Below are positions 1-5,562 of a DNA stretch of 6,698 bases, in pieces (positions within the stretch are counted from its first letter, which is position 1; each line of letters starts with the position of its first letter). The notes under the pieces are model-generated. The model was not told where the DNA came from, searched no databases, and saw only the letters and a program-made list of their open reading frames with translations. The stretch is from an uncultured Holophagales bacterium (lineage in GTDB: Bacteria > Acidobacteriota > Thermoanaerobaculia > UBA5066). Made by a program: the position numbers and the translations under genes. The stretch is taken from assembly GCA_937864895.1 (NCBI GenBank), contig CALMDF010000390.1, forward strand, positions 1 through 6,698, read 5' to 3'.

Positions 1-418
1 CGGTCCCGAAGAGGAGGAGCGGCTTGATGCCGATCGACTGGTGGGCCCCGACGACAATGGCGGCCGAGGCGTCGAGCGGCCCGATGACCTCCATCATCTT
101 GCAGTACGCCGTTGCGCTGAACCCGCTCCCGCCGTACTCCTCGGGAATCGACATCCCCATCGCCCCGAGGTCCCCGAGCCCCTTGACCACGTCGCGCGGG
201 AAGAAGTGGTCCGCGTCGATCTTCTCGGAGTCGATGTTCTGGGCGTCGAAGTCGCGGTAGGCGTCGGCGAACGCCGTGACGAGCTCCTTCGTGTCCTCCG
301 GGATCTCCGGGAAGGGGAACACGAGCGATTCGTCGAAGCGCCCCTGGTAGAGAGCCTTCAGGAACGACGGGGCCTCGGTCTCGGTCTTGACGGTCTTGTC
401 GGTCTTCACGGTCGACAT
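1..418 (-). CDS. Very-long-chain-type acyl-CoA dehydrogenase, N-terminal part (runs off left edge)
   Basis: The FAD enzyme for the first step of beta-oxidation, oxidising acyl-CoA to trans-2-enoyl-CoA. Only the first 139 codons are in the window. After a Lys/Thr-rich tail (about residues 1-16), SFLKALYQGRF followed by FPFPEIPED matches the start of mitochondrial VLCAD/ACAD9-type proteins. The alpha-helical N-terminal domain follows, with LGAMGMSIPEEYGGSG (about 84-99), and the visible part ends in GAHQSIGIKPLLLFGT (124-139), nearly the same as in human VLCAD. The catalytic base and FAD-binding middle domain lie outside the window. The ATG start is supported by GGAGG at 427-431, 8 nt upstream and inside the end of the fadJ-like gene, whose stop is 2 bases away. 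It is the last visible gene of the fadR operon. Assignment to the VLCAD/ACAD9 subgroup rests on recalled similarity; the acyl-CoA dehydrogenase family call is firm. Confidence 0.93.
   Translation of the reverse strand, partial: MSTVKTDKTVKTETEAPSFLKALYQGRFDESLVFPFPEIPEDTKELVTAFADAYRDFDAQNIDSEKIDADHFFPRDVVKGLGDLGAMGMSIPEEYGGSGFSATAYCKMMEVIGPLDASAAIVVGAHQSIGIKPLLLFGT
382..408 (-). repeat. Three tandem 9-bp units in the acyl-CoA dehydrogenase N-terminus
   Basis: On the plus strand, CGGTCTTGA, CGGTCTTGT and CGGTCTTCA follow one another. In the gene they encode VKT-DKT-VKT, directly after the first three codons. The unit length keeps the frame, so copy changes would only lengthen or shorten a flexible, charged tail ahead of the folded domain. 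Confidence 0.75.
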
Positions 419-420
419 GG

Positions 421-2592
421 CTACTCCCTCCCGAAGAACGTTCTCCCCTGCTTCGCCAGGTCGGCGAGGAGCGGGGCGGGTTTGAAGCGGGGGCCCTTCT
501 CGGCGGCGAGGCGGGAGAGGGCGTCGGCGACGGCGGCGGCACCGCGCGTGTCGGCGTGGGCACAGAGCCCGCCCCGGAACGGCGGGAACCCGATCCCGAA
601 GATCATCGCGAGGTCGAGCTTGTCCGGCCCTGGCACGATTCCCTCGGCGAGACAGTACGCCGCCTCGTTGACCATCGGGTAGATCAATCTCGCCTCGAGG
701 GCCTCAGGCGAGACCGCCAGCGAGCCGGGCGAGGCGACGCCGAGGTCGGCGTAGGCCTGGGGGTCCGGGCCTACGCGCCTGTCGCCCTCGTAGCGGTAGA
801 AGCCCTTCTTCGTCTTCCGGCCGAGTCGGCTGCCCGTGACGAGCTTCCCGAAAGCCGGGTCGATCGGCATCCGCTCCGGCCAGGCCGCCGAAAGGGTCTC
901 GGCCCCCTTCGCCGCGACGTCGATCCCGACGTCGTCGAGAAGCTCGATCGGCCCGACCGGCATCCCGAACGCCCGCATCCCCCTGTCGATGGCCTCCATC
1001 GAGACCCCCTCGAGGAGGAGTCTCACCGCCTCGCCGAGGTAGGGCGAGAGGATCCGGTTCACTAGGAAGCCCGGCGCGTCCTTCACGACGACCGGCGTCT
1101 TCCCCATCTTCTTCGCGAGCTCGAAGATCGTCGCCGTCACCTCGGGCGCGGTCTTCTCGCCGAAGATCACCTCGACGAGCGGCATCTTGTGAACAGGGTT
1201 GAAGAAGTGCATCCCGACGACCCGCTCGGGACGGGACGCGGCTTTCGCGATCTCGGTGATCGGCAGGGTCGAGGTGTTCGAGGCGAAGATCGACTCCGGC
1301 GGCGCGACCGCTTCCCACTCCTTCAGGACCGCCTGTTTGACGGCGAGCTTCTCGAGGACGGCCTCGATCGTGACGTCGCAGCCGGAGAACCCGTCCCAGC
1401 CGAGCCCGCCCGAGAGGAGCGACATCTTCGCGGCGAATTCCGTCCGGGTCATCCTCCGCTTCTTCAGCCTCTCCTGCCAGATCTTCGCGGCCTGCGCGTA
1501 GCCCGCCGCGAGCGCCTCGTGGCGGATGTCCTTCATCCGCACGGGCCAGCCCTTGTCGGCGGCGAGCTGGGCGATCCCGCCCCCCATCGCGCCGGCGCCG
1601 AGAACGCCCACCCGCTTCACGGCGAGCGGTGCAACCCCGGGCGCGACGCCTGTTTCCTTCCTGACCGCCTCCATCCTGAAGAAGAGGTTCACGAGGGACT
1701 TCATCGCGGGCGTTCCGACGAGCCGGCCCACCCCCTCGACCTCCAGCTCCAGCGCCGCGGCGAGCGGGCGGCCGAAGCCCTTCTCGATCGCCTTCAGCGC
1801 CTCGAGCGGGGCCGGGTAGTTCCCGTGGGTCTCCTTCATCACCGAGGCGCGTGCCTTCCTGAAGACGACTGGCCGGGCAACCCCTTCGAGGATCCTGTCC
1901 ATCGCCTTCGCGGGCGCCACGCGGAGCGGCCCGCCGTCCGGAGCCGCGTTCGCGCGCTTCGCCGTCCCGAACTTCCCCCGGGCGAACTTCCTGGCCGCTT
2001 CGAGGAGGATCGGGGCCGGGACGAGCTCGTCGAAGAGACACATCTTCCTCGCCAGCTTCGAGTCGACGACCTTCCCCGCGAGGATGACGTCGAGCGCCGC
2101 GGCGAGCCCGACGACGCGCGGCAGGCGCGTCGTCCCGCCCCAGGCGGGAAGGATCCCGAGCTTGATCTCGGGGAGGCCGATCTGAGTCCTCTTCGAGTCG
2201 GACGCGAGCCTCCAGTCCATCGCGAGGACCGTTTCGCAGCCGCCCCCGACGCAGGCCCCTTCGATCGCCGCGACCGTCGGGAACGGCAGGTTCGCCAGCT
2301 TCCCGAAGATCGCCTGCCCCCGGCGGACGCCGTTCGCGATGGCCGCCGGGTCCGAGGCCTTCGCGATCTCGTTCACGTCGGCCCCGGCGATGAAGATGTC
2401 GGGCTTGCCGGAGACGAGAAGCAGGGCCTTCACGTCGCCTCTCTTCGCGAGGCCGTCGAGGACGCCCTCCAGCTCGGCCATCACGGGCGTGGAGTATTTG
2501 TTCGCCTTCTCGCCCGGACAGTCGAACGTCAGGACGGCGAGTCCGTCGGGCTCGACGTCGAGACGGAAGTTCTTCGCCGCATCCGTGCTCAT
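421..2592 (-). CDS. fadJ: Multifunctional fatty-acid oxidation alpha subunit: enoyl-CoA hydratase / 3-hydroxyacyl-CoA dehydrogenase (FadJ/HADHA-like)
   Basis: Catalyses hydration of enoyl-CoA and NAD-dependent oxidation of 3-hydroxyacyl-CoA, steps 2 and 3 of beta-oxidation. It has 723 residues, the usual FadB/FadJ size. The N-terminal crotonase domain (about 8-200) has the oxyanion-hole segment IAGADVNEIA (68-77), EGACVGGGCE with catalytic Glu120, and LPEIKLGILPAWGGTTRLPR with Glu142. The HGNYPAP linker (256-262) is typical of FadJ/HADHA. The NAD-binding Rossmann motif VGVLGAGAMGGGIAQ spans 328-342. The dehydrogenase active site is GMHFFNPVHKMPLVEVI, with His462 and Glu474. The C-terminal domain ends with GIGFPPFRGG (666-675). 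No key residue is missing. GTG (2595) and ATG (2592) are adjacent possible starts; ATG is preferred because AAGGAG (2600-2605) is 7 nt from it and only 4 nt from GTG. It overlaps the thiolase stop (TGATG) and probably forms a trifunctional complex with that thiolase. Confidence 0.95.
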   Translation of the reverse strand: MSTDAAKNFRLDVEPDGLAVLTFDCPGEKANKYSTPVMAELEGVLDGLAKRGDVKALLLVSGKPDIFIAGADVNEIAKASDPAAIANGVRRGQAIFGKLANLPFPTVAAIEGACVGGGCETVLAMDWRLASDSKRTQIGLPEIKLGILPAWGGTTRLPRVVGLAAALDVILAGKVVDSKLARKMCLFDELVPAPILLEAARKFARGKFGTAKRANAAPDGGPLRVAPAKAMDRILEGVARPVVFRKARASVMKETHGNYPAPLEALKAIEKGFGRPLAAALELEVEGVGRLVGTPAMKSLVNLFFRMEAVRKETGVAPGVAPLAVKRVGVLGAGAMGGGIAQLAADKGWPVRMKDIRHEALAAGYAQAAKIWQERLKKRRMTRTEFAAKMSLLSGGLGWDGFSGCDVTIEAVLEKLAVKQAVLKEWEAVAPPESIFASNTSTLPITEIAKAASRPERVVGMHFFNPVHKMPLVEVIFGEKTAPEVTATIFELAKKMGKTPVVVKDAPGFLVNRILSPYLGEAVRLLLEGVSMEAIDRGMRAFGMPVGPIELLDDVGIDVAAKGAETLSAAWPERMPIDPAFGKLVTGSRLGRKTKKGFYRYEGDRRVGPDPQAYADLGVASPGSLAVSPEALEARLIYPMVNEAAYCLAEGIVPGPDKLDLAMIFGIGFPPFRGGLCAHADTRGAAAVADALSRLAAEKGPRFKPAPLLADLAKQGRTFFGRE

Positions 2593-3851
2593 CACGCCGC
2601 TCCTTCGAGGACGATCGAGGCGCCCTGGCCGCCGCCGATGCAGAGGGTCGCGACGCCGTGGGAGACCTTCCGCCGACGCATCTCCATGAGGAGAGTCAGG
2701 ACGAGGCGGGTCGCCGATGCGCCGACGGGGTGACCGAGGGCGATCGCGCCGCCGTTCGGGTTAAGGACCTCCGGGTCGACCGGGCCGAGCGCCGGATCCT
2801 TCTCGAACGCCTGGAGGTTCGCGAGGACCTGCGCCGCGAACGCCTCGTTCAGCTCGAGGAGGCCGACCTTCGAGAACGGCACGCCCGCGTGCCTCAGGGC
2901 GACCGGCGTCGAACGCGACGGCCCCAGCCCCATCCGCTCCGGTTCGAGCCCCGCGAAGCCCCAGCCGGCGATCCGGCCGAGGACGGAGAGCTTGCGCCTC
3001 GCGACGAACTCTTCGGAAGCGACGACGACCGCGGCCGCGCCGTCGGTGATCTGCGAGGAGTTCCCGGCGGTCACCGAGCCGTAGGCCCGGTCGAAGAACG
3101 GCTTCAGCTTCGCGAGGGCCTCCATCGTCTGGCCCTCGCGAACCCCGTTGTCGAGCGTGGCGACCTTGTCGAACGCGGGCGGAACCGGCACCGGGACGAT
3201 CTCCTCGGCGAGGCGCTCGCGCGCCGCGAGGGCACGGAGGTGCGACCGGAGGGAGAAGGCGTCCTGCTCGTCGCGCGAGATGCGGCCCTCCTTCGCGAGG
3301 AGCTCCGCGGTCTCGCCCATGTTCAGGCCGCAGACCGGGTCGGTGAGACCCAGCTTCAGGCCGATGACCGGGTTCAGGAGCTGGCTCCAGGGCATCTTCC
3401 TGAAGGCCGCGACCTTCGCTCCCGTCGTTCGCGCCATCCCGATCTCCGTCAGGATCGCCTTCACGTTCTCGCGGTAGATGAACGGGATGAGCGACATGTT
3501 CTCGGCGCCCCCGGCGAGGACGACGTCGGCCTCCCCGGTCTGGATCAACCGTGCGGCCTGGACGATCGACTCGATCCCGGAGGCGCAATTGCGCGAGACC
3601 GAGTGTGCGGGCTTCTCTTTCGGCACCCCCGCGCGGAGGGCGATGACGCGCCCGATGTTCGCGGCGTCGGGAGGCGTCGCGATGTTCCCGAAGACGGCCT
3701 GGTCGATCTCCCCCGGCTCCACGCCCGACCGGGCCATCGCCTCTACGGCGGCGGCGCGCCCGAGGTCGGTGGCGGGGACGGCCTTGAGGTCGGTCCCGGC
3801 CTTCACGAACGGCGTCCGGGCTCCGTTGAGGATGTAGGCGGCTCGCGTCAA
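2592..3851 (-). CDS. fadI: Acetyl-CoA C-acyltransferase (3-ketoacyl-CoA thiolase), FadI/HADHB-like beta subunit
   Basis: Performs the last beta-oxidation step: CoA-dependent cleavage of 3-ketoacyl-CoA into acetyl-CoA and a shortened acyl-CoA. It is 419 residues long, as expected. Visible thiolase landmarks are ARTPFVK (11-17), nucleophile Cys89 in SRNCASGIES, GGAENMS (114-120), NEAF (335-338), His374 in GGAIALGHPVGASATR and Cys404 in CIGGGQG. The loop at about 140-185 (KMPWSQLLNPVIGLKLGL, GLNMGETAE) resembles the membrane-associating loop region of trifunctional beta subunits. The start is TTG at 3851: no ATG or GTG fits the family N-terminus (TRAAYILNGARTPF), and a strong AGGAGG (3860-3865) lies 8 nt upstream. 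The TTG overlaps the fadR stop in TTGA (4 bases), and its own stop overlaps the fadJ-like start. The gene pair with fadJ points to a FadIJ-type complex. Family call firm; chain-length preference unknown. Confidence 0.94.
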   Translation of the reverse strand: MTRAAYILNGARTPFVKAGTDLKAVPATDLGRAAAVEAMARSGVEPGEIDQAVFGNIATPPDAANIGRVIALRAGVPKEKPAHSVSRNCASGIESIVQAARLIQTGEADVVLAGGAENMSLIPFIYRENVKAILTEIGMARTTGAKVAAFRKMPWSQLLNPVIGLKLGLTDPVCGLNMGETAELLAKEGRISRDEQDAFSLRSHLRALAARERLAEEIVPVPVPPAFDKVATLDNGVREGQTMEALAKLKPFFDRAYGSVTAGNSSQITDGAAAVVVASEEFVARRKLSVLGRIAGWGFAGLEPERMGLGPSRSTPVALRHAGVPFSKVGLLELNEAFAAQVLANLQAFEKDPALGPVDPEVLNPNGGAIALGHPVGASATRLVLTLLMEMRRRKVSHGVATLCIGGGQGASIVLEGAA

Positions 3852-4555
3852 CTCGTCGTCCTCCTGTGGCGGGGAGCCCGCCGGTCCGTCAGTGTCTTCT
3901 CGCAGGCGAGGAAGCCCAGGAGGAGCGTCCCCACGAGCTTCTCCGCGTCGGCCACGGGCTTGGACTCCCCGGAGAGGAGCCATTCCGAGAGGATCTCGTC
4001 GGCCGCGCCGAAGAGGATCCGCACCGCGACGCGGGGCTCGAGGTCGGCCCGCAGCTCGCCCGCGGCGATCCCTTCCTTCAGCACGCCGTCCAGGAGCCGG
4101 AAGTACTCGGAGAGCTTGCTCCGCGAGAAACGTTCGACGAGCCGGGCGCTCCGGCGCAGCTCGATCTGGAAGACCGAGGCGAGGTCGCGGTCCTGGCCGA
4201 TGAAGGAGAGGTGCCGGCCGACGAGCCTCTTCAGCTTGTCGGACGCGGTCCCCTCGGCGCCCCGGATCGCCCGCGCTTCGGCGAGCACCTCGTCCATCGT
4301 CTCGTCGAAGACGCACCCGAGGAGGTCTTCCTTGTTCCGGAAGTAGAGGTAGACGGTTCCTTCGGCGACGCCCGCCTCGGCCGCGATCTCGGCGATCTTC
4401 GCCTCGTGGAAGCCGCGCCGGCCGAAGGTCTGGACGGCGGCGTGGAGGAGACGCTTCCGCTTCTCGGGGTCGGCGGCGGGAAGGGCCCGGCGGTCCCTCT
4501 CGGGAGGCTTGCGGGTCTTCGTTCCCGTCCCCGGGGACACAGCTGAATGAGCCAT
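3848..4555 (-). CDS. fadR: TetR-family fatty-acid degradation repressor (FadR type)
   Basis: A predicted DNA-binding repressor, released by long-chain acyl-CoA, that controls the operon it begins. It has 235 residues from ATG. The helix-turn-helix is about 51-79: IAEIAAEAGVAEGTVYLYFRNKEDLL continues over two windows of the motif, with the typical TVYLYFRNKEDLL recognition-helix end. The ligand domain (about 80-220) includes KLKRLVGRHLSFIGQDRDLA and FQIELRRSARL, which follow Bacillus subtilis FadR (TetR type) closely from memory. It is longer than that protein because of a basic, Pro-rich extension of about 30 residues at the N-terminus and a basic tail (DRRAPRHRR). No Shine-Dalgarno precedes ATG 4555; GTG 4558 is directly in front and GTG 4540 is a third option. 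The -10 box ends 7 nt before ATG, so the mRNA may be leaderless. An operator-like palindrome covers the start. It is unrelated to the GntR-type FadR of E. coli. Confidence 0.92.
   Translation of the reverse strand: MAHSAVSPGTGTKTRKPPERDRRALPAADPEKRKRLLHAAVQTFGRRGFHEAKIAEIAAEAGVAEGTVYLYFRNKEDLLGCVFDETMDEVLAEARAIRGAEGTASDKLKRLVGRHLSFIGQDRDLASVFQIELRRSARLVERFSRSKLSEYFRLLDGVLKEGIAAGELRADLEPRVAVRILFGAADEILSEWLLSGESKPVADAEKLVGTLLLGFLACEKTLTDRRAPRHRRTTS
3860..3865 (-). promoter_or_regulatory. Strong ribosome binding site that decides the TTG start of the thiolase
   Basis: The minus strand reads AGGAGG, then 8 nt, then TTG (3851). It lies inside the end of fadR. With no ATG or GTG nearby in frame, it marks TTG as the start and suggests reinitiation by ribosomes finishing fadR. 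Confidence 0.8.
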
Positions 4556-4561
4556 CACTCA
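4544..4561. promoter_or_regulatory. Predicted FadR operator (near-palindrome over the fadR start)
   Basis: The plus strand reads TGAATGAGCCATCACTCA: arms TGAATGA and TCACTCA separated by 4 bases, with one mismatch in seven arm pairs. The Bacillus FadR box is recalled as TGAATGAMTANTCATTCA, so 13 of 14 arm positions agree while the centre differs. It covers the fadR ATG and lies directly downstream of the predicted -10 box, a position suited to blocking transcription initiation of the fadR-fadI-fadJ-acyl-CoA dehydrogenase operon. Confidence 0.75.
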
Positions 4562-4562
4562 T

Positions 4563-4592
4563 AGCCTATGTTGCGGTGCGGCGTCGAGTCAA
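4563..4592 (-). promoter_or_regulatory. Predicted promoter of the fadR operon
   Basis: On the minus strand, a -35 box TTGACT (4592-4587, five of six consensus bases) is followed after 18 nt by TAGGCT (4568-4563), which keeps the key T, A and final T of a -10 box. Transcription would start about 7 nt later, at or next to the GTG/ATG start codons, giving a leaderless or nearly leaderless message. The -10 box sits inside a perfect 5-1-5 palindrome, CATAGCCTATG (4560-4570). Confidence 0.55.
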
Positions 4593-4619
4593 GCGCCGTC
4601 GTTCGACCCCTCGCTTGAC
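4588..4619. repeat. 8-bp inverted repeat spanning the divergent -35 boxes
   Basis: GTCAAGCG (4588-4595) and CGCTTGAC (4612-4619) are perfect inverted copies separated by 16 bases. Their outer parts coincide with TTGAC-type -35 boxes on opposite strands. This may only reflect two similar divergent promoters, or it may be a binding site for a second regulator. Confidence 0.5.
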
Positions 4620-4643
4620 CGGGCTCTCGCCTCACGCGACCAT
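4615..4643 (+). promoter_or_regulatory. Possible promoter of the AceTr transporter gene
   Basis: TTGACC (4615-4620) is a good -35 box. Seventeen bases on, GACCAT (4638-4643) is a poor -10 match, with three of six bases. The position between the divergent genes and upstream of the transporter ribosome binding site is right, but the -10 evidence is weak. Confidence 0.3.
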
Positions 4644-4651
4644 CGCCGGCC

Positions 4652-4657
4652 GGAGGT
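4652..4657 (+). promoter_or_regulatory. Ribosome binding site of the transporter gene
   Basis: GGAGGT ends 4 nt before ATG 4662 and fixes that start. The contrast with fadR and the phosphatase gene, which have no clear site, shows that leadered and probably leaderless genes coexist here. Confidence 0.7.
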
Positions 4658-4661
4658 ACGA

Positions 4662-5513
4662 ATGGTCCAGCTCGCCCCCGCCAGCCTCCACGGCAAGGAA
4701 GCCGTGGCCGACCCGACCCCGATGGGCCTCCTCGGCCTCGCCATCGGGTGCGCCGCCCTGACCCCGATCGCCTTCGGGAAGAGCCTGACCCCGGCGGGGC
4801 TCGAGACCGCCGCCGTCTTCTGCCTCCTCTTCGGCGCGGGCTGCCAGCTCTTCGCCGGGCTGCTGAACCTCGTGAACAGGAACCTCTACGGCGGCACGCT
4901 CTTCCTCACCTTCGCGTTCAACTGGGTGGTGAACGCCTGGGCGCTCCACTCCCTCGCGAAGGGGTTCGTCCCCGACCCGACGATCGTCTTCGCCACCGAG
5001 GCCGCTTTCCTCGTCATCTTCGTCCTCATCACCTGGGGATTCGGCCATTTCTCGAGCCTCCTCTTCGTCTTCCTCCTCGACATCGACCTCCTCTACGTCT
5101 TCAAGGTCGCCGGGCACCTCCTCGACACCAAGGCCTTCGCGATCCCGATCGCCCTCCTGACGGTCGGCCTCGCGGTGCTTTCCCTCTGGATCGCCTTCGC
5201 CCTCCTCCTGAACCCGGTAACGGGACGCCGGGTCTTCACCCTCGGGACGCCGGTCTTCCGGAGCGCCGCCAGGCCTCCGGTGGACCTCGCCGCCCGGACG
5301 GCCCTCGTCGCCGCCCTCTACGGCGCCTGGCGCGACGCGGGGACGCCGCTCGCCTCCGGGGACCTCCGCGCCCGCCTCGCCGTCTTCGGCGAGCAGCGCC
5401 TGGATGCCGAGCTCGCCTACCTCGCGGCGAAGGGGGTGGTCGAGAACGGGGACGGGAAGACCCGCCTCTCCCCCGCCGGCATCGACCTCTGGGAGAAGCA
5501 CCTCGCGGGGTGA
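4662..5513 (+). CDS. GPR1/FUN34/YaaH (AceTr) family acetate/succinate-type transporter with winged-helix-like C-terminal domain
   Basis: A predicted inner-membrane carrier for acetate or similar short carboxylates. The core (about 17-197) carries family marks: DPTPMGLLGLA (17-27) corresponds to the NPAPLGL signature of E. coli SatP/YaaH, FAGLLNLVNRNLYGG (64-78) leads into TLFLTFAFNW, and LNPVTGRRVFTLG (183-195) matches the end of the YaaH core. Six hydrophobic segments are visible, about 21-38, 48-70, 78-98, 107-127, 130-150 and 158-184. The protein has 283 residues against about 190 for SatP. The extra tail (about 203-283) is soluble and reads like a winged helix: helix TALVAALYGAWRDAG, helix ASGDLRARLAV, helix EQRLDAELAYLAAKGVVE, then a wing-like ENGDGKTRLSPAGIDLWEKH. 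Family is secure; substrate and tail function are inferred. It is transcribed away from the fadR operon, whose product acetyl-CoA can give acetate. Confidence 0.85.
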   Translation: MVQLAPASLHGKEAVADPTPMGLLGLAIGCAALTPIAFGKSLTPAGLETAAVFCLLFGAGCQLFAGLLNLVNRNLYGGTLFLTFAFNWVVNAWALHSLAKGFVPDPTIVFATEAAFLVIFVLITWGFGHFSSLLFVFLLDIDLLYVFKVAGHLLDTKAFAIPIALLTVGLAVLSLWIAFALLLNPVTGRRVFTLGTPVFRSAARPPVDLAARTALVAALYGAWRDAGTPLASGDLRARLAVFGEQRLDAELAYLAAKGVVENGDGKTRLSPAGIDLWEKHLAG

Positions 5514-5519
5514 CCCGTC

Positions 5520-5540
5520 GGACGACCCCGGGGTCCGTCC
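5520..5540 (+). terminator. GC-rich hairpin after the transporter gene, weak terminator candidate
   Basis: GGACGACCCC (5520-5529) can pair with GGGGTCCGTCC (5530-5540), with one bulged C and a CCGG loop, giving about 8 base pairs just after the transporter stop. No run of T follows, so an intrinsic terminator is doubtful. The pairing could also be a chance product of high GC. Confidence 0.3.
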
Positions 5541-5545
5541 GCGGG

Positions 5546-5554
5546 TGCTAGGCT
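5546..5554 (+). promoter_or_regulatory. Predicted extended -10 promoter of the GAF-SpoIIE phosphatase gene
   Basis: TGCTAGGCT combines an extended -10 TG with TAGGCT, the same hexamer used in the predicted fadR promoter. No convincing -35 box lies 16-18 nt upstream, as is common for extended -10 promoters. Eight bases separate the box from GTG 5563, so transcription would begin about 2 nt before, or at, the start codon. Confidence 0.45.
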
Positions 5555-5562
5555 TTGGCATC

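Noticed and set aside
1189..2733. Long open frame on the plus strand opposite the fadJ-like gene
   Set aside because: The translation is Arg/Asp/Glu/Leu-rich without recognisable domains, while the minus strand encodes an intact enzyme with all active-site residues.
2658..4346. Long open frame on the plus strand opposite the thiolase and fadR
   Set aside because: Shadow of the real minus-strand genes; no conserved motif and a composition typical of antisense GC-rich frames.
3852..4562. Extension of the thiolase frame upstream to ATG 4562, giving a 656-residue protein
   Set aside because: The extra 237 residues are an out-of-frame reading of fadR, rich in Arg, Pro and Gly. The thiolase family N-terminus begins right after TTG 3851, which has a strong ribosome binding site.
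4583..4607. Inverted repeat GTCGA ... TCGAC as an operator
   Set aside because: Five-base arms with a 15-base spacer are expected by chance in GC-rich DNA, and the element overlaps the better 8-bp repeat.
5520..5540. Strong rho-independent terminator after the transporter
   Set aside because: The hairpin is real on paper, but no T-run follows, so it is kept only as a weak candidate.
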